Shown here: positions 1 to 8,089 of the stretch, piece after piece | Layout of the letters: the number at the start of each line of letters is the position of its first letter | How positions within the stretch are numbered: the first letter of the stretch is position 1 | Position numbers and translations under genes: made by a program | Origin: Multifurca ochricompacta | Lineage: Eukaryota; Basidiomycota; Agaricomycetes; Russulales; Russulaceae | Length of the DNA: 64,000 bases | Assembly: GCA_022496185.1 (NCBI GenBank) | Contig: WTXG01000168.1 | Span: 18,749-82,748, forward strand | Reading direction: 5' to 3' | Notes under the pieces: model-generated | The model's database searches: none | Told to the model about the DNA's origin: nothing | Seen by the model: the letters and a program-made list of their open reading frames with translations, nothing else

Positions 1-863
1 TACCCCTTTGCAAGGTGTTCTTTGAGAAATGTTGTGAGCGCTGCTTGTTCTTTCTGGGACAGTGGATAAATTTTGCAGTCGATGGCGGATGGGGTATCAG
101 GTGCGAACTTGATGGCGTGGTCCCAAGGTCGTGTGGGTGGGAAGCGTTGTGACTCCTCTTCCGAGAATACCTTCCAATGTCGGTGATAGACTTCCAGCAC
201 CACCTCCTCAAAGGTCCTTTCTGTATGCCCTTCCACTGCCTTTTGGGTGAGTTCTGATGCTTTTGTGGCATAACAGCAACCTGGGTCTCCTTCCTCTGCT
301 TTTTGTATTCCTGCATGTCGGATGATATAATCGTATCCCAGTGATGTAATGAGAATGGGGTAGAATTCCTTATCCATGGTGGCATCGCTCCAGTTGATCT
401 TTGGCTCGAATGCAGCCAACCATGGATATCCTAGGATTAGATCTTCATTTCCTAGATTGGTGATGAGGAATCAAATTGCTTTTGTTCTTTCTCCTACTTG
501 GACATTAAGGTCAGTGTAGTGGGTGATCCTGCCAGCTCTATTGGCTGTTCCATCTATATTCCAAATGTTCTTTTCCTGGGGGAGTTCCAGCATCCCCAAG
601 CCCATGGTCTTTGCCATTCGTGGGCTAATGAAGTTATCAGTGGCCCCTGAGTCTATCAGGATGTCACGGTCAGCCATCCTCTGTGTAGTCTTGAAATGTA
701 CTGGTATTTTCAGTGATTTGAAGCAACTAGTATACACAGAGGTTACATGTAATGCTCGTGCCCAGGCCGATGGGGTAGAGCCAATCAAAAATCCTTTTTG
801 GCAAATGCCTTTTCTACCAGAATGGCCCATACCTCCTCGCTTTCCTTCATCATGTTTGCCCAT
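1..863 (-). pseudogene. gypsy C pol start (protease, first residues of RT)
   Basis: The frame begins in the gag overlap and encodes an aspartic protease core with ILIDSGATDNFIS, the DSGAT catalytic loop of retroviral-type proteases. A stop at 471 ends the clean frame; further left, similarity to the protease-RT linker and the RT entry region continues to base 1. The pol frame is -1 relative to gag, as in A and B. Confidence 0.8.
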
Positions 864-2293
864 ATTTCTTGTGCCTTTTCTTCTTTTGTTGACATTTCCT
901 TGTTGACGGTAGGTGGATTGTTACGGACAGGTGCAACCGTTGCTTCCGCCACTCGTGCCCCTTTCTTTGGACATTCCCTCGACATGTGGCCCAGTGCTCT
1001 GCAACAAAAGCATCTTCCTTCCTTCATCAGTGTCTGTCTTTCATCTTCAGTGAGTGCAACCTGTGCTCTGGTTCTATCAGCCGAGGTGTCCATTGCATTT
1101 GGATCCCTCTGGGAGGCGTGAGTGGGCTTGACCCCAAAGGCAGCCTTCCACTGGTCACGGGTCTTTCCCTTCTTAGTGTCGACTCCAAAGCGTGTTTGGA
1201 AGTCGAGGTAATCCTGCTGCTGTCGTTGAGCAGCATCAACCCATCCATCCCAGTCCTGGGGGTGGTGGAACTGGATGATGTTTTTGACCAGTGGGTTGGG
1301 CAACCCCTGTGAGAAGAGGTCCAGCATTGCCTCTTCATCCGTGTCGTACCTGGCCCTGTTGGCCAGGCTTCTAAATTTTGCCACATAGGCATCCAACTCC
1401 CCCTTTTCCATTTTGAGGGACTTCAATTCTCGGGCAGCCTTCTGCTTGGCCTGTCCGTCCATAAATGCATCTTTGAATCTCTGGGCGATGGTTTCCCAGA
1501 GAACTTCACTAGTGGTGCGACAACCACTCTCAACTTGTTCGTTCAGCCACTCCAGCTGTTCCATCGTCCAGTCATCTACTGCGTCCCCTCTTATTAGTGA
1601 CAAGAACAAGTTGGCATGTTGGAAGGGGTTAATGATCTGGGGAACATCATGGTTGAAGTTTTTGAACGTGGTAAACTCCAACATGAATTTCTTGCTCTGG
1701 GAGCAATCCCCGGTGAATGTCTGGGGTAATACCCCTGACAGTCATCCGGAGGGTGGGGGTATGTTTGGTGGCGTTATGACTGGTGGGGGTGGAGGGGCTG
1801 GGTCTGGGAGCTGGGTGGCGATAGTGGACATCTTTTGTGTAGATGGGGTAACAGTGCTAGTGGACTGTGTGGATATCTGAGGAGTTGTCAAAGCAGGGGC
1901 TCTGAACATGACAACTGCTGGTGCAACTGGGGTTGTAGTCAACGCTAATACCAGTGCTTCTTTGCTATGTTCTTCTATGTACTCCTCTGGTTCGGAGTCC
2001 ATGACAATGGCCGGGGGATTTTCTCTCCACGGTCCTAATCCAAATTCAGGTGGGGCAGGTCCTGTAGTGACCCAAGAGTGTCAGCTTTCTGAATATCAGA
2101 TACAATACCAAACTCTCTTTTCATCGTCGTATTCTACCAGTTGGTATCCTCCATTGTAATAAACGTAGTATCCAAACTTGGACTCAAAATCTTTCCAGGT
2201 GGCAGAGCCAAGTATCCATGGTGAAAGATTATTCTCTTCTCTTCATTCGATGAGTTCTTCATGGAAGAGGTCTGACTGCGGCTAGAAGCCATG
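785..2293 (-). pseudogene. gypsy C gag (capsid and nucleocapsid), frameshifted
   Basis: The frame 785-1684 encodes a retrotransposon capsid domain followed by a CCHC knuckle (CFCCRALGHMSREC) and a tail ending KKDF. The N-terminal part (up to an ATG at about 2293) is in other frames: 1742-2002 holds the acidic, proline-rich linker, and the first about 60 residues are shifted again. Compared with the 501-codon gag of element A, at least two indels break this copy. The gag stop overlaps the protease frame by about 80 nt in the -1 frame. Confidence 0.85.
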
Positions 2294-2311
2294 ATGAGAG
2301 ACTTGACTTGA

Positions 2312-2889
2312 TGTTACACCTGGTGCAGGACATTCCACACGACTTGTGTGACAGCGCGATTCGTAGGTTCAGGTAAGAAACCAATAAGGCTTCTTGGAGT
2401 TCGAGTGGTTGAGTCAAAGTCAAAGGGCACTCCCTAAGACAATGTTGAATGGAAAAGTGCCGGAAGCACTTGAGACAACGAGTCAGAGATCAAAGGGATG
2501 TCCAGAAGACAGGCACTGATGTATTCAATAAGTCAAGTCTGAGGTCTACAGGATAGCTACAGCGGACTTATATACATAACTCAGTGAGCATCTACGAGAT
2601 AAGGATACGGAGTCAAGTGGGCCCAATATACAAAGCGGATGGTGTAAAGCTGAGCTTCTGATAGGGAATTAAGTAAGTGTCCGGTCATAAGATAAGGAGA
2701 TAAGGAGATAAAGAGTCAACATAAGTAAATGTTGAGTCAACAAGTGCAAAGTGGGTCATGGGGATGGAAGTAAAGCATGTGACAGATCCCATGATGGGGA
2801 CGTGATCGAGAAGTGTAGAGTAGGTGGCAAAGAGGGGTCGTCATTGGGGAGTAGAAAGAAAATGGGGGTAGATGGCAGAGGTTGTAACA
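2312..2889 (-). repeat. 5' LTR of gypsy C
   Basis: It begins TGTTAC and ends GTAACA on the plus strand, with TG..CA termini. In sense (minus) direction a TATATAAG box stands 34 nt before the 11-mer AGACTTGACTT (plus strand 2530-2540), the likely RNA start. That 11-mer is exactly complementary to the primer-site sequence next to the LTR (2299-2309). Confidence 0.9.
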
Positions 2890-2892
2890 TTC

Positions 2893-3205
2893 TGACACAA
2901 CACAACAGATTGTATGGATCAAATCACTTCTAAGCAAAATTGGCATTGATCTAGGACCCATTCCCCTCTGTGGTGATAACCAAGGCTCCATCTTTATGGC
3001 CTCTAATCCTGTACAAGAGCGACAGATAAAACATATTGATATCCACTTCCACTACATTAGACAAATTGTACAGGAGAAGAAAATCAAGCTATTCTTTATA
3101 GAAGGCTCTGAAAATCCCACAGACATGTTCACCAAGAATTTGGGATGCATCAAATTCCTGAAATTCAGGAGTCAACTTGGGCTAGAGATTAACTCACCTA
3201 AGTAG
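2893..3205 (+). pseudogene. Copia D: C-terminal RNase H fragment
   Basis: The plus-strand frame reads through CGDNQGSIFMASNPVQERQ and later NPTDMFTKNL, the end of a Ty1/Copia RNase H domain (DNQ catalytic segment and the terminal DMFTK motif). The upstream polyprotein is missing because gypsy C is inserted at 2889. A polypurine tract and an LTR start follow about 40 nt after the stop, which fits the 3' end of a Copia element. Confidence 0.85.
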
Positions 3206-3251
3206 GGATAATTGCTTAGCATGCTTAGCAGCAGCACTTAGCAAGGGGGAG

Positions 3252-3605
3252 TGTTGAACCAAGATACCGGTACAGAGGCTCTGGGATAGTGGTACAACAT
3301 GATTGTGATCATGTGTAGATAATGCAAGTAAGAATGCATTCATAATTAGCTAGATTACTTAGAATATACATCTAAGATCAGGCATGTGATCAAATCACAT
3401 CAATAACAAGATAATGCACTTGTATAATTAAGTAGCCAATATAGTACATTAAATTGTATATAAACTACTGTATAACTGCTATAGATTAAGCAGTTGCTAT
3501 CGCATTAATGACTGCATCTAAGTCTCAAGGTAAAACAAAGGTGAGATAGCTAGCAGTAATGTAGTATCTAGTGTAGGCTGCGCCATACCTGTTCTATAGG
3601 AAGCC
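3252..3605 (+). repeat. Copia D 3' LTR (right end uncertain)
   Basis: It starts TGTTGAACC directly after the purine run AAGGGGGAG (3243-3251). The same sequence recurs at 61556-62020. Similarity between the two copies fades near 3605, so the end is a lower bound. A TATA-like tract (tgtatataaac) lies near 3460. Confidence 0.7.
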
Positions 3606-3746
3606 TTCACCCCAGATCTCCAGCAGGGCTTATTGCCACTGCTTTGACTCACCTCTTGCATGCATGCCCCTCTTATCTTGTGTGGGCCTTGAACTCTGAC
3701 TGCGGCCCTCTGTGGTTCACTTTGACACCCTGAATTGACTTACCTT
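3606..3746. other. no gene seen
   Basis: The stretch between the Copia D LTR and the TRIM contains no convincing frame. The words ctccagcag and attgcc also occur near 32760, so it may be the tail of another LTR. Confidence 0.4.
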
Positions 3747-3828
3747 TGATATGTTGACACAGTCAGGTGTCGCACAATGCAACTCTGCATGACCTCATAT
3801 AGGAGGTTGTGTACCACTATGAACCTGA

Positions 3829-3904
3829 GGCCATGTAGCTCAGTGGTTTAGAGCACTGGACCCGGCTTGTCCAGAGGTCTTGGGTTCAATCCCCAACATG
3901 GCCA
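3829..3904 (+). other. tRNA-like Pol III unit in left TRIM LTR
   Basis: It has an A box (TAGCTCAGTGG) and a B box (GGTTCAATCCC). Compared with the copy at 6338 it has one extra base in the D loop and decayed CpG sites in the acceptor stem. It is not called as a working tRNA gene. Confidence 0.8.
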
Positions 3905-3973
3905 TTTCTTTTCTAGTGTGTGAGCCAGGGTCCTGTTTAAGGTCCCTTGATTGGGGTGCGTGTTTAGCCAACA

Positions 3974-3983
3974 TGGTAGCAGC
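3974..3983 (+). other. TRIM primer-binding site
   Basis: TGGTAGCAGC adjoins the left LTR with no gap. The first seven bases complement the GCUACCA 3' end found on eukaryotic initiator tRNA-Met. Confidence 0.7.
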
Positions 3984-4141
3984 ACGTCATCCACTCCAGG
4001 TCATTGGCTCCCTAGAGGGAAATTGGATAGAGTTTGCATGCATGGTTACATGTGCATAGGGGCATGTTGACACAGTCAGGTGTCGCATGATGCAACTCTG
4101 CATGACCTCATATAGGAGGTTGTGTACCACTATGAGCCTGA

Positions 4142-4217
4142 GGCTGTGTAGCTCAGTGGTTTAGAGCACCAGACCCAGCTTGTCCAGAGGTCTTGGGTTC
4201 AATCCCCAATGTGGCCA
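4142..4217 (+). other. tRNA-like Pol III unit in right TRIM LTR
   Basis: Same structure as 3829-3904. Its CpG sites have decayed mostly to TG where the left copy has CA, so both derive independently from CG ancestors. Confidence 0.8.
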
Positions 4218-4291
4218 TTTCTTTTCTAGTGTGTGAGCCAGGGTCCTGTTTAAGGTCCCTTGATCGGGGTGCGTGTTTAGCCAACATGATA

Positions 4292-4622
4292 GTCTTGACC
4301 TTGATCCATGAACCAACTTGTCCTTGACAGTTTTGACCTTGCAGGCACTCCATATCTTGAAGGGGCTTGACCAGAACAACCCTTGATACAGCAGAGACCT
4401 GGCTGTGACATGCGCCATGCCTGTTCCACAAAATGAAATAAAATAAGAATGTAAATAAAGAATCAAATTAATCTTCTGAACATAAATCAGCAATTATTGA
4501 GGGATCCTGAGTAGCCACAAATGAATGTGTTGTATCCAAGTGCATATCTCCCAGACTGGGATGGTTCAGGCCAATTGTCCAAAATGTGCAATGCAACCAA
4601 AGAACTTGCACATGTTTCATTT
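4292..4622 (-). repeat. Fragment of the Y-type hAT-like repeat
   Basis: From about 4370 to 4622 the minus strand matches the repeated unit seen at 37770-37960 and 62580-63340 (tgtgcaagttc, later catttgtggctactcagga). The mariner M1 follows at a TA in this repeat. The part 4292-4370 is of unknown origin. Confidence 0.6.
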
Positions 4623-4624
4623 TA

Positions 4625-5539
4625 CAGTAACCCACAAAACTGTTCCAATGTTTGGCCATCCTGAAGAGATTGACCTACCACACAATGAGAATAATTTCCA
4701 AAATTAGTACAAATTGGTAGAGGATAGTGTAGCATCTAAGCTTCAATTAGAGCCCATATTAATGTCAATTGGATCAGTGGTTCATGATATATAAAATGTT
4801 TTGTGAGGCATTATCATTGGAACAGTTTTGTGGCCAACATGTGAGATGACAAAACCAGTATCTGGTGGTCATGCAAATGCATTGACAATCATGTGACAAT
4901 GTTAAATAAGTTAAACATACACCAAATAATCATCAACAACACTTGCTTCTTACCATGCATGCCCTCTCTGCTGCCAAAAGGACTCACATCATCTCCCTCC
5001 TCACTTCAGGCAAATCTGCCCATAAAGTGTCAACTATGACTGGCCATGGCACTGTTATCATCTCCAGATGTGTCATAAATACTGCCCTTACCATCCCAAG
5101 TCAAATGGAGGGAGACCAAGGAGGCTGACAGAGAGAAATGCTCAGCATGCTGTTTGCCTTATCTCCTCTGGCAGGGCAGACACAGATGTGGAAGTGACTA
5201 GAGCACTTCAGAAGTTGTTAATGGGTTCCTCTATCAACATACAATGCCTGTCCATCCTCCCATCAAATTTTCAAGCCATACCTGGCCCCTCCCATATCAT
5301 ACACCCCCATTCCATCATAAGTGAAATAGGCCACAAAACCATTCTAATGACATTGCTACACAAAACATTTTATATATCATGCACCACTGACTCAATTGAT
5401 ATTAGTATAGGCTCTAATTGAAGCTTAGATGCCACACTATCATTTATCAATTTCTACTAATTTTGGAAATTATTCTCACTGTGTGGTAGGTCAATCTCTT
5501 CAGGATGGCCAAACATTGGAATGGTTTTGTGGGTTACTG
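4625..5539 (+). mobile_element. Tc1/mariner element M1, internally deleted (915 bp)
   Basis: Its ends are CAGTAACCCACAAAAC and its inverse, flanked by TA at 4623-4624 and 5540-5541. Each terminus is compound: the outer repeat word recurs inverted about 180 bp inside. The centre holds only an N-terminal transposase remnant, so it is non-autonomous. Confidence 0.88.
4943..5320 (+). pseudogene. Tc1-type transposase N-terminal fragment in M1
   Basis: Two overlapping frames together show a helix-turn-helix region (SAAKRTHIISLLTSGKSAH) and then NGGRPRRLTERNAQHAV with the GRPR minor-groove motif between the two HTH domains of Tc1 transposases. A frameshift near 5070 separates them. No DDE catalytic region is present. 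Confidence 0.75.
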
Positions 5540-5541
5540 TA

Positions 5542-5716
5542 TGATGGAATAGGGGTGTATGGTATGGGAGGGGCCAGATATGGCTTGAAAATTTGATGGG
5601 AGGATGGACAGGCATTGTATGTTGATAGAGGAACCCATTAACAACTTCTGAAGTGCTCTAGTCACTTCCACATCTGTGTCTGCCCTGCCAGAGGAGATAA
5701 GGCAAACAGCATGCTG
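5542..5716 (-). mobile_element. Mariner M2, 3' piece
   Basis: This is the inverse of M1 bases about 5139-5310, so M1 and M2 lie tail to tail. M2 stops where M1 begins, at a TA that is present in the mariner sequence itself. The last five bases, TGCTG, are the left TSD of gypsy B. Confidence 0.85.
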
Positions 5717-6258
5717 TGTAACGCCTGATGCGGGCATTCATCACAATGTGTGATAAGGTCGCATAGTGAAACTACAAAGTCAAGTGTGCACTGTCTTTCA
5801 AGTACATGGAGGTTGAGTGAGAAGTCAATACCAAGGAGCTAATCCCCTAGTACCGGTGAGTGGAAGAGTGCCAGAAGCACTGAGACGATTCAAGAGTCAG
5901 GTCTTAGGATCACCCAGAAGGTAATGCACCAAGTCAATTAAGAAGTCAAGTCTAAGGCATACAGGCTATCTAGACAGGCCTTATATACATAGTAGAGGTT
6001 GGAGTCTAAATCAGAGTAACATACTCGATGTATCAACAAAGTCATAATCTAACTGAATGGGGAACAGAGTCAGGGTGGGCCAGGTGAGAATATACGTAGA
6101 TGGATCCAGTATAGTTGCGATTCTGGTGGGAAAGTACATAAGAGTTCTTGTGTAATGTATGAGTCAGAGATAAGCACAGCATGAGTCAGAGATAAGGGAC
6201 AAATAGGTACAAAGAAAGTCATGAATGTAATCAACAAAGGACAAGCGAGGCCAAACAG

Positions 6259-6480
6259 TGTTGACACAAGTGTAGTGCCGCACGATGCAACTCTCACATG
6301 ACCTTGGTATATAAGGTTATGCTCCATGTAGAACCCAGGCCGTGTAGCTCAGTGGTTAGAGCGCCGGACCTGGATTGTCCAGAGGTCTTGGGTTCAATCC
6401 CCAACGTGGCCATTCCTTTTCTAGAGCGTGGGTTAGGGTCTTACTTAAGGTCCCTTTGCCGGAGTGCGTGTGGGCCAACA
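6259..6480 (+). mobile_element. Solo LTR of the tRNA-like TRIM
   Basis: It is exactly 222 bp, TGTTGACAC..GGCCAACA, with TSD AACAG at 6254-6258 and 6481-6485. The empty site is preserved in the other LTR of gypsy B. It keeps more CpG sites than the copies at 3752-4286 and is closest to the ancestral sequence. Confidence 0.93.
6338..6412 (+). other. tRNA-like gene in TRIM solo LTR
   Basis: This 75-nt stretch can fold as a tRNA: acceptor GGCCGTG with CGTGGCC (7 bp, two G-U), D stem GCTC/GAGC, T arm TTGGG/CCCAA around TTCAATC, and a discriminator A. A and B boxes are intact. The anticodon arm is irregular, with a possible loop CTGGATT. It may serve as an internal Pol III promoter rather than a decoding tRNA. 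Confidence 0.75.
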
Positions 6481-6569
6481 AACAGCACATCACGTGGAAG
6501 GAAAAAGGAATGAGACGATGTAGCAGGGTTTGTAACATTACCCCCTCTCTAAGTCCTAGCAGAGCCAGC

Positions 6570-7308
6570 TAGATTGGCATACCATCGTCATCCTGGACCA
6601 AGGAGAGGTAATTGTTGGCTACAGTGTAGTGATCAACATCGTAGTTCTCCTTTTCTTTGTCTGTGGGGCAAATGTGTGTTCGTAGAAAACTGTAGGGCCC
6701 CTGTCTCCCACAGCGAAAGCAGCCATCATAAACATGACAGTTGATCTCTCAGTGGCCAGCATTGTGGGAAAGACATTTGCCACACCATCCTGATGGATTC
6801 TGGATGGTGGGGGCTTGTGTGAGTCATCGGAACAGGCATTGGCGGCTCCAGTGTGAGGTGCTCTGGCAATGTCAACATCATTTCTTGGCTGTGGGACAGC
6901 ACCAGCTGAGATGGTACTTGCTGCTACAGTGCCAGCAAAGCTTACCATCAGGATTTTCATGGAGGTGTGGCATTTCGAAGCAGTGGGGGTTGAGTTGGGG
7001 TGCAAGGTTGAGGCGGCGATGGGGGAGGGGCTGAGCAAAAATATTGGCATACCATTCGGATATGATCTGATATGCCTCTCCTTGCTCCAATCTCATCCTG
7101 ATGCTTGCCAGGTGGTGCTCTATGTCAAAAACCCCTTGGTTGGTTTTCACCATCTGTTGCTCGTAATCATGATGTTGCATTTCTAAGTTGTCCCTGAGCA
7201 CCTGGAATTTGTGCAACCATGCAACCTCAGCGGTCAGTTGTGGCATATGTAAGTCCCAGAGCACCTCATTGATGGTGAAGGCGCAAGGGTCATGGGTCGA
7301 AAGATGTT
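6570..7308 (-). pseudogene. Gypsy B extra C-terminal domain, distal half (coiled coil and zinc knuckles)
   Basis: The minus-strand frame continues the B polyprotein that is cut at 15158 by the Copia insertion. It shows a helical, charged coiled-coil-like segment, then CWHCSSKYHLSWCC (a CX2CX4HX4C knuckle). After a stop it continues in the same frame with further knuckle remnants (for example WCGKCLSHNAGH..EINC). At least four TGA stops interrupt the last 110 codons, several at positions where element A has arginine, consistent with CGA to TGA. It ends about 32 nt before the 3' LTR. Confidence 0.8.
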
Positions 7309-7313
7309 GTAAG

Positions 7314-7819
7314 TGTGAAACAGGCATGAGGCACAGCATACTGACTCTGGTGGGTTAGCGAGTTAGGCTAGAAAGACAAGTTATACTTCAGAGGAGAAGA
7401 CAACTCTATTACACTATACTACACACCTAGAAAGACAAGTTATCTACAAGAGACGGTTAGTCAAAGGTAAGGTAGTTAGTAGAGTAGATGGGACTTACAC
7501 TTCAGAGGAGAAGACAACTCTGAAGTGTAAGAGACGAAACAGACACCCTTATATACTCTTTGAAGGGATGGTCTGTGCACTGGGAATAAGTCCACAAGTG
7601 CCAGACAGAGTCCAAACAATAAACAGAGGGAGAAAGGCCATTGGCTACTACAGAAATCACATGTTACATGGTGCATCAGTCAGCTACTGCGGAATGTGAG
7701 AAAGAAAGTAATAAAGATATAGTAAAAGTCCGAAACTCCGGAATCTAATCTAATCTACAAAGCAGCTAATCTGATCACCTGATGCCTGAAGCATCACCGA
7801 ACATCTTCTGTGTTCAACA
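7314..7819 (-). repeat. Copia 3' LTR
   Basis: Termini are TGTGAAACAGG..GTTCAACA on the plus strand. In sense direction TATATAAG is followed, 24 nt later, by a perfect 14-bp inverted repeat. Confidence 0.95.
7494..7531 (-). other. Perfect inverted repeat in Copia LTR
   Basis: CTTACACTTCAGAG and its inverse are separated by 10 nt; the twin lies at 14827-14864 in the 5' LTR. The position 24 nt after the TATA box puts it at the very 5' end of the predicted RNA. Confidence 0.85.
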
Positions 7820-8089
7820 TCCCTCCATGCTGAAGGCATCTGGTCATAGATGGGAAATGAGTTGGATGAGCACACTGCCATCACAATTAAATGAGCATAT
7901 CGCCAGCCAGAGATCCAACTTCTCTAACTCTTTGAGTGCGAGATGGACGTGGTGTTCAGAGGCATATCAAGGTGATTCGCTTATGCAAACTGAAACCATA
8001 CACACCTCTTGCGTCACTCTCGAAGTTGAGAATTTTGCTCATGGTGGGAAAGTGAGACTGGTATTCAAAGTCTCCAAATTCCAGCTCTC

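Larger units (their letters stand above)
1..2889 (-). mobile_element. Ty3/gypsy chromovirus copy C, 5' part, cut by window edge
   Basis: The minus strand carries, in order, an LTR, gag, protease and the start of reverse transcriptase; the rest lies left of base 1. The LTR is 578 bp, the same length as in element A, and the proteins are closely similar, so C belongs to the same family as A. It is inserted in a Copia copy (D) whose RNase H frame resumes just right of the LTR. The flank TTCTG at 2890-2894 would be its TSD, but the other side is outside the window. Confidence 0.9.
3752..4286 (+). mobile_element. Full-length TRIM retroelement with tRNA-like LTRs (535 bp)
   Basis: Two direct repeats of 222 bp (3752-3973 and 4065-4286), each TGTTGACAC..GCCAACA, flank 91 bp that code for nothing. 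Perfect 5-bp TSDs TGATA lie at 3747-3751 and 4287-4291. The internal part starts TGGTAGCAGC right after the left LTR, a primer site matching a tRNA 3' end in ..GCUACCA, as expected of initiator tRNA-Met. These are the hallmarks of a terminal-repeat retrotransposon in miniature. Each LTR contains a tRNA-like sequence with Pol III A and B boxes. The LTRs differ by 11 transitions, ten of them in CpG context. It has no protein and must use enzymes from another element. Confidence 0.93.
5717..6537 (-). repeat. Gypsy B 3' LTR, interrupted by TRIM solo LTR
   Basis: It begins TGTAACGCC and ends TGTAACA. Removing 6259-6485 (insert plus one TSD) leaves 594 bp, identical in length to the 5' LTR. A purine tract (AGAGAGGGGG in sense direction) adjoins it at 6538. 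Confidence 0.92.

Noticed and set aside
6338..6412. A genuine host tRNA gene
   Set aside because: Irregular anticodon arm and position inside a TG..CA element with TSD; better seen as the tRNA-like part of an LTR.
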